64,000 bases of DNA from Pseudomonadota bacterium (GCA_020161065.1 JAIUPH010000013.1:124001-188000); one strand, 5' to 3'. Numbered from the stretch's first letter, positions 1 through 10,023 are shown. A program made the numbers and translations. Notes: generated from the sequence alone by a model not told the origin.

Positions 1-1022
1 CGGTAGCGCCGGCCACCGCGCTGCTGCTGGTCAACCTGGGCACGCCCGACGCGCCCACGCCGGCCGCGCTGCGCCGCTACCTGGCGGAGTTCCTGTCGGA
101 CCCGCGCGTGGTGGAGATCCCGCGCCTGGCGTGGTGGCCCATCCTGCACGGCATCATCCTGCGCCTGCGGCCGGCGAAGTCGGCCGCCAAGTACCGCTCG
201 ATCTGGCGGCCCGACGGCTCGCCGCTGGCGGCGTGGACCGAACGCCAGGCCAGCGCCGTCGCCGGCGTGCTCGCCGCACGCGGCCAGCGCATCGAGGTGC
301 GCCACGCCATGCGCTATGGCCGCCCCGCGATGGGTGCGGTGCTGGACGAGTTGCGCGCCGCCGGCTGCACGCGCGTGCTGGTGCTGCCGCTGTACCCGCA
401 GTACGCGGCCGCCACCACCGGCAGCGCCGCCGACGCGCTGCACCGCTGGGCCTTGCGCGCGCGCCGCGTGCCCGAACTGCGCAGCGTGGCCGACTACCAC
501 GACGATGCAGGTTATGTCGGCGCACTGGCGCACAGCGTGCAGCGCCACTGGCAGCAGCGGCCGCCGGCCGAGCGGCTGCTGCTCAGCTTCCACGGCGTGC
601 CCGAGCGCAGCCGGCAGCTCGGCGATCCCTACCACGACCAATGCCAGCGCACCGCGGCGCTGCTGCGCGAACGCCTGGCCCTGCCGGCCGATCGGCTGCT
701 GGTCACCTTCCAAAGCCGCTTCGGCAAGGCGCAGTGGCTGCAGCCCTACACCGAGCCCACGCTGCGCGAGCTGGCGCGCCAAGGCATCAAGAGCGTCGAC
801 GTGATGTGCCCCGGCTTCGCCGCGGACTGCCTGGAGACGCTGGAAGAAATCGCCCAGGAAGCGCGCGAAGCCTTCCTGCACGAGGGCGGCCAGACCTTCA
901 ACTACCTGCCCTGCCTGAACGACGACGAAGCCTGGATCGAAGCGCTGGCCGACCTGGCCGAGCGCCACCTGCAGGGCTGGGACACGCACGGCGCAACCAC
1001 TGCCGGGGCCGCGCACCCATAA
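1..1022 (+). CDS. hemH: Ferrochelatase (5' end cut by window edge)
   Basis: Ferrochelatase inserts Fe2+ into protoporphyrin IX in the last step of heme synthesis. The frame is open from base 3, so the true start lies upstream; 339 residues are visible, which is nearly full length for the family. The fragment opens with the typical VNLGTPDAP stretch, carries the SFHGVPERS segment holding the metal-binding histidine, and has the late CPGFAADCLETLEEI segment with the conserved glutamates. In many Burkholderiales hemH is followed directly by hslR and grpE; here about 5.9 kb separates them. Identity rests on clear family motifs. Confidence 0.95.
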   Translation, partial: VAPATALLLVNLGTPDAPTPAALRRYLAEFLSDPRVVEIPRLAWWPILHGIILRLRPAKSAAKYRSIWRPDGSPLAAWTERQASAVAGVLAARGQRIEVRHAMRYGRPAMGAVLDELRAAGCTRVLVLPLYPQYAAATTGSAADALHRWALRARRVPELRSVADYHDDAGYVGALAHSVQRHWQQRPPAERLLLSFHGVPERSRQLGDPYHDQCQRTAALLRERLALPADRLLVTFQSRFGKAQWLQPYTEPTLRELARQGIKSVDVMCPGFAADCLETLEEIAQEAREAFLHEGGQTFNYLPCLNDDEAWIEALADLAERHLQGWDTHGATTAGAAHP

Positions 1023-1030
1023 TCCGCCGC

Positions 1031-1594
1031 ATGGGCAACGCGGCCGTCCGCTTCAGCATGAGCGCCGAGGAGTTCCTGGCCTGGGAAGCGGGCCAGGCGG
1101 ACAAGCACGAGTTCGTCGCCGGCGAGGTGTTTGCGATGGTGGGCGCGGTCGCCAACCACGTCACCGTGAGCCTGAACCTGGCCGTCGCGCTGCGCCAGCA
1201 CCTGCGCGGCGCGCCCTGCCGCACGTTCATGAGCGACATGAAGCTGCGCGTCGACCAGGACTTCTTCTACCCCGATGTCTTCGTGACCTGCGGCGCCGCC
1301 GATGCCACCGCGGTGCAGTTCATGAGCGAAGCCAAGCTGGTGGCCGAGGTGCTGTCCGTGAGCACGGCTTCCTACGACCTGGGCGCCAAGTTCGAGGCCT
1401 ACCGCCGCCTGCCGACGCTGGCAGAAGCGATGTTCGTCAACATCGAAGCGCGCCGCGCCGACGTGTTCCGCAAGGGCGCCGACGGCCTGTGGGTGCTGCA
1501 CCCCTTCGGCCAGGGCGAAACGGTGCAGCTGGCGAGCGTCGCGCTGGACATCCCGGCGCCCGAGTTGTTCGCCGACGTGCGCGACGCAGGTTGA
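1031..1594 (+). CDS. Uma2 family (DUF820) putative restriction-endonuclease-fold protein
   Basis: A 187-residue protein of the Uma2/DUF820 family, which has a PD-(D/E)xK nuclease-like fold and no settled cellular role. The N-terminus has the family pattern of an MSAEEFLAWE helix followed by KHEFVAGEVFAM. The likely metal-binding aspartate is in FYPDVFV, and the later acidic/lysine positions are in LVAEVLS and LGAKFEAYR. The ATG lies 8 bp after hemH stops, so it may be cotranscribed, and it converges on tctA. The family is common in cyanobacteria and Deinococcus and patchy in proteobacteria, so lateral acquisition is plausible. Base composition looks like its neighbours. No partner gene is adjacent. 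Confidence 0.85.
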   Translation: MGNAAVRFSMSAEEFLAWEAGQADKHEFVAGEVFAMVGAVANHVTVSLNLAVALRQHLRGAPCRTFMSDMKLRVDQDFFYPDVFVTCGAADATAVQFMSEAKLVAEVLSVSTASYDLGAKFEAYRRLPTLAEAMFVNIEARRADVFRKGADGLWVLHPFGQGETVQLASVALDIPAPELFADVRDAG

Positions 1595-1600
1595 CCGGGG

Positions 1601-1620
1601 CCGAGCGGGACCGAGCGGGA
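1601..1620. repeat. Perfect tandem 10-bp duplication between convergent genes
   Basis: The decamer CCGAGCGGGA occurs twice head to tail in the 42-bp spacer between the convergent Uma2 and tctA stops, and a partial third copy (CCGAC) follows. No coding role is apparent. It is probably slippage or a spacer remnant. Confidence 0.7.
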
Positions 1621-1636
1621 CCGACGCCCGCCGCCG

Positions 1637-3133
1637 TCACCCCCCGCGCCGCACGCGCCGCCGCCAGGCCAGGAAGCGCGGCACCACCAGCACCGCCACC
1701 ACCACGACCAGCAGCGCCAGCGACATCGGGCGCTCGACGAACACGCTCCACTTGCCTTCGCCGATCGACAGCGCGTTGCGCATCTGCGCCTCGGCCAGCG
1801 GGCCCAGGATCATGCCCACCACCACCGGCGCGGTCGGGAAGTCGAAGCGCCGCATCACCACGCCCAGCAGGCCGATCGCGTACAGCAGCAGCAGGTCGAA
1901 GGCCGACTGCCGCATGCCGTAGACGCCCACCGTCGCGAAGATCAGGATGCCGGCGTACAGGTGCGGCTTCGGCACCTTCAGCAGCTTGACCCACAGGCCC
2001 ACCAGCGGCAGGTTCAGCACCAGCAGCATCACGTTGCCGATGTAGAGGCTGGCGATCAGCGCCCACACCAGCGCTGCGTTCTTGTCGAACAACTGCGGCC
2101 CGGGCTGGATGCCGTAGTTCTGGAACGCGCCCAGCAGGATGGCCGTGGTGTTGCTGGTCGGGATGCCCAGCGTCAGCAGCGGCACCAGGGTGGCTGTAAT
2201 GGCAGCGTTATTCGCGGCTTCCGGGCCCGCCACGCCTTCGATGGCGCCGGTGGTGCCGAACTCTTCCTGGTGCTTGGACAGCTTCTTCTCGGTGGCGTAG
2301 CTCAGGAAGGTGGGGATCTCGCTGCCGCCGGCCGGAATGCAGCCGAAGGGAAAGCCGATGAAGGTGGCGCGCAGCCAGGCCGGCCACGAACGCCGCCATT
2401 CGTCGCGCGTCATGTGCACGCGGCTCATCTTGTTCTGCGATTCGGCGACGCGGCCTTCGTACAGCACCGCGTACAGCGACTCGCCCACCGCGAACAGGCC
2501 CACCGCGATCAGCACCACCTCCAGCCCGTCCATCAGCTCGGGCACGCCGCCGGTGTAGCGCGCCTGGCCCGAGATCTGGTCGATGCCGACCAGCCCCATC
2601 GCCAGGCCGATGGCCAGCGCCGTCATGCCGCGCAGCGCGCTCTGCCCCAGCACCGCGCTGACGGTGATGAAGGCCAGCACCATCAGCATGAAGTATTCCG
2701 GCGGCCCCAGCTTCACGGCGTAGGTGGCCACCACCGGCGCGAAGAAGGTCACCAGCACCGTGGCGATGGTGCCGGCCACGAACGAGCCGATGGCCGCCGT
2801 GGCCAGCGCGGCGCCGGCACGGCCGCTCTTGGCCATGCGGTTGCCTTCCATCGCGGTGACCATCGAGGCGCTCTCGCCCGGCGTGTTGAGCAGGATCGAC
2901 GTGGTCGACCCGCCATACATCGCGCCGTAGTAGATGCCGGCGAAGAAGATCATGCTGGCCGTCGGCTCGACCTTCAGCGTGATGGGCAGCAGCATCGCCA
3001 CCGCCGTCGCCGGGCCGATGCCGGGCAGCACGCCGATCGCCGTGCCGATGGTGCAGCCCAGCAGCGCCCACAGCAGGTTGACCGGCGTGCCCGCCGTCAT
3101 GAAGCCCTGGATGAGTTGGTTCCAGATGTCCAT
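1637..3133 (-). CDS. tctA: Tripartite tricarboxylate transporter large membrane subunit TctA
   Basis: A 498-residue, strongly hydrophobic protein of about a dozen membrane segments. It is the large permease subunit of a TTT-family secondary transporter, moving citrate-like or other carboxylates with a periplasmic binding protein. Diagnostic segments are [14 protein letters not shown] (residues 34-47) and [17 protein letters not shown] (74-90), with an equivalent second half ([17 protein letters not shown], then [15 protein letters not shown]). It is the last gene of tctC-tctB-tctA, separated from tctB by a 79-bp spacer holding a hairpin repeat. The substrate cannot be read from sequence. Confidence 0.95.
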   Translation of the reverse strand: MDIWNQLIQGFMTAGTPVNLLWALLGCTIGTAIGVLPGIGPATAVAMLLPITLKVEPTASMIFFAGIYYGAMYGGSTTSILLNTPGESASMVTAMEGNRMAKSGRAGAALATAAIGSFVAGTIATVLVTFFAPVVATYAVKLGPPEYFMLMVLAFITVSAVLGQSALRGMTALAIGLAMGLVGIDQISGQARYTGGVPELMDGLEVVLIAVGLFAVGESLYAVLYEGRVAESQNKMSRVHMTRDEWRRSWPAWLRATFIGFPFGCIPAGGSEIPTFLSYATEKKLSKHQEEFGTTGAIEGVAGPEAANNAAITATLVPLLTLGIPTSNTTAILLGAFQNYGIQPGPQLFDKNAALVWALIASLYIGNVMLLVLNLPLVGLWVKLLKVPKPHLYAGILIFATVGVYGMRQSAFDLLLLYAIGLLGVVMRRFDFPTAPVVVGMILGPLAEAQMRNALSIGEGKWSVFVERPMSLALLVVVVAVLVVPRFLAWRRRVRRGG

Positions 3134-3208
3134 CAGGCCTCCCGCTGGGCCGCCGCGAGGGAGGCCTGCGCCCCCTCGGGGGGCAGCGAACGAAGTGAGC
3201 GTGGGGGC
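3134..3208. repeat. Two-hairpin intergenic repeat between tctB and tctA
   Basis: The first hairpin is a perfect 10-bp stem, CAGGCCTCCC at 3134-3143 pairing with GGGAGGCCTG at 3159-3168. Directly after it, GCCCCC at 3170-3175 can pair with GGGGGC at 3203-3208; a CCCCCTCGGGGGG core and GCAGCGAACGAAGTGAGC lie within. From memory, this pattern resembles a short palindromic element scattered between genes in Comamonadaceae-like genomes, whose minus-strand translation gives fragments such as [19 protein letters not shown]. Only one copy is seen in this window. It sits inside an operon and could act as a REP-like mRNA stabiliser or attenuator between tctB and tctA. Confidence 0.6.
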
Positions 3209-3212
3209 ACCA

Positions 3213-3716
3213 TCACAACCATCCTGTCTGCGTGAGCCCGGGCAGGTTGATCGCCAGGAGTTGCGTGAACAGCCAGTACACCGGCGCCGCGATCACGAAG
3301 CCGATGGCCAGGTCGCGCAGCCAGGCCATCGGGTTGCGGTCGGACTTGCCTTCGCTGTGCTTGAAGCCGCGCACCGCCAGCACGAAGCACAGCGTGCAGC
3401 TCAGGATGAAGCCGATGGTGGTGATCAGCAGCGCGTTGGCCAGGATGCCCACGCTGACCCAGGCGAAACCCAGCCAGTCGCCATGCGCGCCGCCGGACGG
3501 CTCTTCGCGGTTGCGAAAGCCGCCGTCGCGCCGCACCTCGACCAGCAGCAGCACGCCGCAGACGGCCAGCATCGCCGCCACCACCCAGGGCAGGAAGTTG
3601 GGGCCGACGCCGCCGTAGCCGGCATCGCTGGGAATCGAGAGCGCGCCCGCCGCCAGCCCCAGGCCGACCACGAGCACGCCGGCGCCGACCAGCGCCTGCG
3701 GCATGCGCGGCGACAC
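3213..3716 (-). CDS. tctB: Tripartite tricarboxylate transporter small membrane subunit TctB
   Basis: A 167-residue protein with about four predicted membrane helices, as expected for TctB/DUF1468, the small integral subunit of TTT transporters. It starts with GTG at 3716, two bases after the tctC stop, which suggests translational coupling; an in-frame ATG at 3704 is the alternative. Its neighbours, tctC upstream and tctA downstream, settle the assignment, because the TctB sequence itself is poorly conserved in the family. A longer gap containing a hairpin repeat separates it from tctA. Confidence 0.9.
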   Translation of the reverse strand: MSPRMPQALVGAGVLVVGLGLAAGALSIPSDAGYGGVGPNFLPWVVAAMLAVCGVLLLVEVRRDGGFRNREEPSGGAHGDWLGFAWVSVGILANALLITTIGFILSCTLCFVLAVRGFKHSEGKSDRNPMAWLRDLAIGFVIAAPVYWLFTQLLAINLPGLTQTGWL

Positions 3717-3718
3717 GG

Positions 3719-4675
3719 TCAGATCATCCCGCTCTTGGCCATCACGGCGCGCAGCGAGGCGAACTCGTCGTCGACGAACTTGCCGAAGGCGTCGCCCGAC
3801 AGCACCGCCGGCGTCCAGCCGTTCTTCTCCAGCGCCTCGGCCCAGGCCTTGGTCTGCAGCGACTTGAGGATGAGGTCGATCAGCGCCTTGCGCTGCTCGG
3901 CGGTGATGCCGCCGGCGCCGTACACCCCGCGCCAGTTGCCGATCACGAGGTTGTAGCCCTGCTCCTTCATCGTCGGCACGTCGATGCCCTTGAGCCGCTG
4001 CTCGGAGGTGACGGCGATGGCCTTCATCTTGCCGGCCGCGATGTATTCGGCGAACTCGCTATAGCCGCTGCCGCCCACCGTGACGTTGCCGCCCAGGATG
4101 GCCGCGGTGGCCTCGCCGCCCCCACGGAAGGCCACGTAGTTGATCTTCGCCGGGTCGACGCCGACGTCGTGCGCCAGCATCGCCGCGGCGATGTGCTCGG
4201 TGGAGCCGCGCGAGCCGCCGCCCCACTTGACGCTGCCGGGGTCCTTCTTGAGCTGCTCGACCACGTCCTTCATCGTCTTCAGCGGCGAGTTGGCCGGCAG
4301 CACGAAGACGTTGTACTCGCTGGTCAGGCGGGCCAGCGGCGTCACCTTGTCCAGGCCCACCGGCGGCTTGCCGGTGATGATGCCGCCGACCATCACCGCG
4401 CCCATCACCATCAGCGCGTTCGGGTCGCCCTTGCTGCCGTTGGCGAACTGCGCCAGGCCGATGGCGCCGGCCGCGCCGCCCTTGTTGTCGTAGCTGACGG
4501 TGGCAGCACCCGCCTCCTGCAGCGCCTTGCCCAAGGCGCGGCCGGTGGTGTCCCAGCCGCCGCCGGGGTTGGCGGGCAGCATCATCTTCAGGTTGGGGCC
4601 GGCGGCGCGCGCGGCCGGCAGCGCGCCGGCGGCGGCCAGGGCGGCCAGGGTCTTGAGGAAGTGGTCGCGGCGCAT
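3719..4675 (-). CDS. tctC: Tripartite tricarboxylate transporter substrate-binding protein (Bug/TctC family)
   Basis: A 318-residue periplasmic binding protein that captures a carboxylate ligand and delivers it to TctAB. The N-terminus (MRRDHFLKTLAALAAAG) is a signal peptide with a twin-arginine-like start, cleaved around ARA at residue 24; the RR-to-FLK spacing is one residue longer than the Tat consensus. PANPGGGWDTTGRAL (near 34-48) is the family's ligand-binding loop. A good ribosome site (AAGGAGA) lies before the ATG. It is first in its operon and divergent from tctD-tctE, whose products probably control it. Bug proteins vary widely in ligand, so none is assigned. Confidence 0.93.
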   Translation of the reverse strand: MRRDHFLKTLAALAAAGALPAARAAGPNLKMMLPANPGGGWDTTGRALGKALQEAGAATVSYDNKGGAAGAIGLAQFANGSKGDPNALMVMGAVMVGGIITGKPPVGLDKVTPLARLTSEYNVFVLPANSPLKTMKDVVEQLKKDPGSVKWGGGSRGSTEHIAAAMLAHDVGVDPAKINYVAFRGGGEATAAILGGNVTVGGSGYSEFAEYIAAGKMKAIAVTSEQRLKGIDVPTMKEQGYNLVIGNWRGVYGAGGITAEQRKALIDLILKSLQTKAWAEALEKNGWTPAVLSGDAFGKFVDDEFASLRAVMAKSGMI

Positions 4676-4712
4676 GGCGTGTCTCCTTGGTTTCGAAGTT
4701 TGGCGAACGATC

Positions 4713-4736
4713 GATGCTGGCCGCCCACGCTGTCAA
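4713..4736 (-). promoter_or_regulatory. Candidate tctC promoter (-35 TTGACA) in the divergent tctC/tctD spacer
   Basis: On the minus strand TTGACA, a perfect -35 box, spans 4736-4731. At 16-18 bp spacing only weak -10 matches (around CGATCG) follow, which would fit an activator-dependent promoter. The palindromic CGATCG / ATCGAT patch near 4708-4715 might be an operator. The 109-bp spacer must also hold the tctD promoter. Inferred from sequence only. Confidence 0.35.
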
Positions 4737-4796
4737 CCGGCTGTCTGCCGCGCTGGGGAAAACCCCGAGCCGCGCGTGCCCATAATGCGCCGGCGC

Positions 4797-5477
4797 ATGA
4801 AGCTGCTGTTGGTCGAAGACAACCCCGCGATGCAGACCACGCTGCAGCGTTCGCTGCAGCGGCGCGGCATGCAGGTGGTGGTGTGCGGCGACGGCGCGCG
4901 CGCGCTGGACCGCTGGCGCGCCAGCGTGCCCGACGTGGTGCTGCTCGACCTCAGCCTGCCCGGCGAGGACGGCCTGAGCATCCTGGCCGCGGCACGCGCC
5001 GAAGGGCTGCAGACGCCGGTGATCATCGTCACCGCGCGCGGCACCGTCGGCGACCGCGTGCTGGGCCTCAACACCGGCGCCGACGACTACCTGCTCAAGC
5101 CCTTCGACCTGGACGAGCTGGAAGCCCGCGTGCAGGCCGTGCTGCGCCGGCGCCAGCCGCCAGCCGGCGCCGCGGCGCCGCGCCGCTCTGACTTCGCCGG
5201 GCTCTCGGTCGACGATGACAGCGGCGCCGTCTACCTCGACGGCCAGGCGCTGGAGCTGAGCACGCGCGAATCGGCGCTGCTGCGCGCGCTGCTGGCGCGG
5301 CCCGGCCAGGCGGTCGGCAAGGAGCGCCTGAGCGAGCTGGTCTTCCCCGGCCAGGCCGAGGTGGCGGCCGACGCGATCGAGGTCGTCGTCTACCGGCTGC
5401 GGCGCAAGATCAAGGCGGCCGCGGTGGAGCTGGTCACGCTGCGCGGCCTGGGCTACCTGCTGCGCCGCTCGGCATGA
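4797..5477 (+). CDS. tctD: OmpR-family response regulator, TctD-like
   Basis: A 226-residue two-component response regulator. The receiver domain occupies residues 1-118, with acidic pocket E7/D8, phospho-acceptor D51 in LLDLSLPGEDG, T79 and K101 (LLKPF). A winged-helix DNA-binding domain fills about 130-225 and ends ELVTLRGLGYLLRR. An in-frame ATG at 4785 would add four residues (MRRR); the ATG at 4797 fits the family start MKLLLVEDN. It overlaps the kinase gene by ATGA and is divergent from tctCBA, the layout of the classical TctD/TctE tricarboxylate regulators. The TctD name is inferred from context plus family. Confidence 0.9.
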   Translation: MKLLLVEDNPAMQTTLQRSLQRRGMQVVVCGDGARALDRWRASVPDVVLLDLSLPGEDGLSILAAARAEGLQTPVIIVTARGTVGDRVLGLNTGADDYLLKPFDLDELEARVQAVLRRRQPPAGAAAPRRSDFAGLSVDDDSGAVYLDGQALELSTRESALLRALLARPGQAVGKERLSELVFPGQAEVAADAIEVVVYRLRRKIKAAAVELVTLRGLGYLLRRSA

Positions 5478-6886
5478 GGCCCGAGGTGGCGCGCCCGGCC
5501 CGCTCGCTGCGCCGGCGGCTGCTGCTGGGGCTGCTGGCGCCGGTGCTGGGCTTCGTGCTGATCAACAGCGCCTGGCTGTACCGGCAGGCGCTGCAGGCCG
5601 CCGACACCGCCTACGACCGCACCCTGCTGGCCTCGGCCAAGACCATCGGCGAGCTGCTCGACGTGGCGCGCGTCGACGGCCGCCTGCGCCTGCAGGCCGA
5701 CCTGCCCTACAGCGCGCTGGAAGCCTTCGAGGCCGACAACCGCAGCCTGCTGTACTTCCGCGTCACCGGCTTCGACGGCGAGATGGTGGCCGGCTTCGAA
5801 GACCTGCCGCCGCCGCAGCCGCGCGGCGCCAACAGCGTCTACGCGGCGCTGGTGCGCTTCTACGACGACCGCATGCGCGGCGAGCCGGTGCGCATGGCCG
5901 TGCTGCTGCAGCCGGTGGCCGGCACGCTGGGCCAGGGCATGGCCACCATCCAGGTGGCCGAGACGCTGGAGCTGCGCCAGGCGCTGGCGCGCCGGCTGCT
6001 GGTCGACCTGCTGTGGCGCCAGGCGCTGCTGCTGGCGCTGATCGCCGCCGTCGTGCTGCTGGTGGTGCAGCGCGCCACGCAGCCGGTGCGCGCGCTCAGC
6101 CAGGCGCTGCGCCAGCGCGCCGCCGACGACTTGTCGCCGGTGGCCGCGCCCCAGGCCCCGCGCGAGCTGCAGCCGGTGATCGAAGCCACCAACACCGTGA
6201 TGGCCCGCCTGGGCGCGCTGCTGCAGCACCAGCAGCGCTTCGTGCGCGACGCCTCGCACCAGTTGCGCACGCCGCTGGCGGTGCTGAAGGCGCAGGTGCA
6301 GTCGGCCCGCCGCGGCGACGTCGACGCCCGCCAGGCGCTGCAGGAGATCGACGCCACCGTCGACGCCGCCACCGAGCTGGCCAACCAGATGCTGGCGCTG
6401 GCCAAGGTCGAGCAGTTGCGCCAGCAGGGCGACGCGCCGCTGACCGACTGGGAGCCCATCCTGCGCGCCGTGGCGCTGGAGCTGGCGCCGCTGGTCGCCG
6501 AGCGCGCGCTCGACTTCGAGCTGCAGGCCGCGCCAGCGCGCGTGCGTGCCCACCCCTGGTCGCTGCGCGAGCTGGTGCGCAACCTGCTGCACAACGCGAT
6601 CAAGCACACCCCGCCGGGCGGGCCGCTGCTGATCGGCCTGCAGGCGCAAGCCGGGGAGGCGGTGCTGACCATCGCCGACGGCGGCCCCGGCATCGGCGAT
6701 GCGCAGCGCGAGCGGCTGTTCCAGCCCTTCGCCGCCGGCGACCCGAACAGCGGCTCGGGACTGGGGCTGGCCATCGTGCTGGAGATCGTGCGCGCCGCCG
6801 GCGGCCGCATCGCGCTCGACAACCGGCGGCACGCCGACGGCCGCGTCGCCGGGCTCGACGCCGTGGTGCGCCTGCGGCTGGCCTAG
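5474..6886 (+). CDS. tctE: Sensor histidine kinase, TctE-like
   Basis: A 470-residue membrane kinase that would phosphorylate the overlapping response regulator. It has transmembrane helices near 15-35 and 180-200 flanking a periplasmic sensor of about 140 residues, then a linker. The dimerisation/phospho-acceptor helix has H262 in DASHQLRTPLAV. The ATPase domain has an N box around N370/N374 (RNLLHNAIKHTP), a G1 box ADGGPGIGD and a G2 box GSGLGLAIV. The sensor region resembles the 2CSK_N type found in TctE kinases. The start is fixed by the ATGA overlap with tctD. The likely signal is the carboxylate carried by TctCBA. Confidence 0.92.
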   Translation: MRPEVARPARSLRRRLLLGLLAPVLGFVLINSAWLYRQALQAADTAYDRTLLASAKTIGELLDVARVDGRLRLQADLPYSALEAFEADNRSLLYFRVTGFDGEMVAGFEDLPPPQPRGANSVYAALVRFYDDRMRGEPVRMAVLLQPVAGTLGQGMATIQVAETLELRQALARRLLVDLLWRQALLLALIAAVVLLVVQRATQPVRALSQALRQRAADDLSPVAAPQAPRELQPVIEATNTVMARLGALLQHQQRFVRDASHQLRTPLAVLKAQVQSARRGDVDARQALQEIDATVDAATELANQMLALAKVEQLRQQGDAPLTDWEPILRAVALELAPLVAERALDFELQAAPARVRAHPWSLRELVRNLLHNAIKHTPPGGPLLIGLQAQAGEAVLTIADGGPGIGDAQRERLFQPFAAGDPNSGSGLGLAIVLEIVRAAGGRIALDNRRHADGRVAGLDAVVRLRLA

Positions 6887-6921
6887 CGCGCCGCCTGAAA
6901 CGCCCGCACCGCCCTCACCTC

Positions 6922-7395
6922 ATGGCCGAACCCCATCCCCCCGACCGCGTGCGCCTGGACAAGTGGCTGTGGGCCGCCCGGCTGTACAAGACGCGCTCGC
7001 TGGCCGCCGACGAAGTCGACAAGGGCCGTGTCACGGTCAACGGCCTGGCCGCCAAGCCGGCGCGCGAGCTGCGGCCCGGCGACCGGCTGGAAGTCCGCCA
7101 GGGCGCCGTGCTGCGCGTGCTGCGGGTGCTGGCCCTGAGCCTCGTGCGCGGCCCGGCGCCGGTGGCCCAGGCCTTGTACGAGGAAACCCCCGAAAGCCTG
7201 GCCGCCCGCGAGGCCGCCGCGGCGCAGCGCCGCCTGGGCGTGGAACCGGCCGACAGCCAGGAGCACGGCCGCCCGACCAAGCGCGACCGCCGCCGCCTGG
7301 CCGACTGGCAGCGCTGGAGCGCCAGCCTGGATGACGTCGGCGCCGCCGGCGACGCCGGCGACGTTGCCGGCAAACCCCGCAAAAAACCCTCTTGA
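6922..7395 (+). CDS. hslR: S4-domain RNA-binding heat-shock protein Hsp15 family
   Basis: A 157-residue protein with an N-terminal S4 RNA-binding domain (RLDKWLWAARLYKTRSLA, then the turn KGRVTVNGLAAKPARELRPGD) and a basic C-terminal tail. In E. coli Hsp15 binds free 50S subunits carrying nascent chains. It lies directly upstream of grpE-dnaK-dnaJ, its usual place in betaproteobacteria, and ends in a Gly/Ala/Asp-rich then Lys-rich tail. Function is by family; the S4 motif is clear. Confidence 0.9.
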   Translation: MAEPHPPDRVRLDKWLWAARLYKTRSLAADEVDKGRVTVNGLAAKPARELRPGDRLEVRQGAVLRVLRVLALSLVRGPAPVAQALYEETPESLAAREAAAAQRRLGVEPADSQEHGRPTKRDRRRLADWQRWSASLDDVGAAGDAGDVAGKPRKKPS

Positions 7396-7420
7396 AATCG
7401 CGGCGGCCGCCCTGACGTAG
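7388..7420 (+). promoter_or_regulatory. Candidate heat-shock (sigma-32) promoter for grpE
   Basis: CCCTCTTGAAA at 7387-7397 matches the sigma-32 -35 element (CTTGAAA) closely. About 13 bp downstream lies CCTGACGTA, a weak match to the CCCCATnTA -10. It overlaps the end of hslR and precedes the grpE ATG by about 50 bp, the expected place for a grpE-dnaK-dnaJ heat-shock promoter. The -10 is poor, so this is a proposal. Confidence 0.4.
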
Positions 7421-7446
7421 GCGCGCGTACCGTCCATCCACCCGCC

Positions 7447-7959
7447 ATGAGCACCGAAAACGACCCGCAGCAGCCCAGCCCTGCCGACAACGGCGCCGCC
7501 CCCTCCGTGGAGGCGCAGCTTGCCGAACTGCAGGCCAAGCACACCGAGATGTCCGACGCCTACCTGCGCGCCAAGGCCGAGACCGAGAACGTGCGCCGCC
7601 GTTCGGAGGAGGAAGTCTCCAAGGCGCGCAAGTTCGCCGTCGAAGCCTTCGCCGAGAGCCTGCTGCCCGTCAAGGACAGCATGGAAGCGGCGCTGGCCAT
7701 GCCCAACGCCACGGCCGATCAGGTGCTGGAAGGCGTGAAGCTCACGCTCGGCCAGTTGGTGCAGGCGTTGGAGCGCAACAAGGTCGTGCAGATCGCGCCG
7801 CCGCCGGGCACAAAGTTCGATCCCCACCAGCACCAGGCCATCAGCATGGTGCCGGCCGACCAGGAAGCCAACACCGTGGTCTCGGTGCTGCAGAAGGGCT
7901 ACCTGATCGCCGACCGCGTGCTGCGGCCGGCCCTCGTCACCGTCGCCGCCCCCAAATGA
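7447..7959 (+). CDS. grpE: Nucleotide exchange factor GrpE
   Basis: A 170-residue DnaK co-chaperone that releases ADP from DnaK. The acidic/polar N-terminal tail leads into a long helix (about 20-75, [20 protein letters not shown]) and then the beta-wing domain with [15 protein letters not shown] and the C-terminal [15 protein letters not shown] signature. Length is on the short side of normal for GrpE. It precedes dnaK by 78 bp without the thioredoxin-like gene sometimes found there in relatives. Confidence 0.97.
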   Translation: MSTENDPQQPSPADNGAAPSVEAQLAELQAKHTEMSDAYLRAKAETENVRRRSEEEVSKARKFAVEAFAESLLPVKDSMEAALAMPNATADQVLEGVKLTLGQLVQALERNKVVQIAPPPGTKFDPHQHQAISMVPADQEANTVVSVLQKGYLIADRVLRPALVTVAAPK

Positions 7960-7964
7960 CCCGG

Positions 7965-7988
7965 CGGCGCCCTTGAAAAGCGGCGCCG
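7965..7988 (+). promoter_or_regulatory. Hairpin in the grpE-dnaK spacer with a CTTGAAA loop
   Basis: CGGCGCC at 7965-7971 pairs perfectly with GGCGCCG at 7982-7988 around a 10-nt loop, CTTGAAAAGC. The hairpin lies just past the grpE stop, and the loop itself matches a sigma-32 -35 hexamer. It may be an RNA processing or attenuation site, or a promoter element for dnaK alone. The downstream -10 match is poor. Confidence 0.4.
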
Positions 7989-8037
7989 TTATCCACAACT
8001 CCACGACAACCGGATTGCAGTTTCAGGAGAACCCCAC

Positions 8038-9993
<1,956 letters not shown>

Positions 9994-9999
9994 TGAACG

Positions 10000-10023
10000 G
10001 GCAGTCCCCCTCGCGGGGCTGCC
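10000..10023 (+). terminator. Hairpin after dnaK (attenuator or processing site)
   Basis: GGCAG at 10000-10004 pairs with CTGCC at 10019-10023, and CCCC at 10006-10009 pairs with GGGG at 10015-10018, with one bulged T. No T-run follows, so it is more likely an mRNA processing or attenuation hairpin that keeps dnaK above dnaJ than a full terminator. Confidence 0.45.

Noticed and set aside
131-1030. Extension of the Uma2 frame 300 codons upstream inside hemH
   Set aside because: The extra peptide is a shifted-frame reading of hemH (Arg/Ala-rich); the ATG at 1031 begins the conserved domain.
3133-3390. A small minus-strand open frame reading the tctB-tctA hairpin repeat as protein
   Set aside because: It overlaps tctB and translates a palindromic repeat; the peptide reflects the repeat, not a gene.
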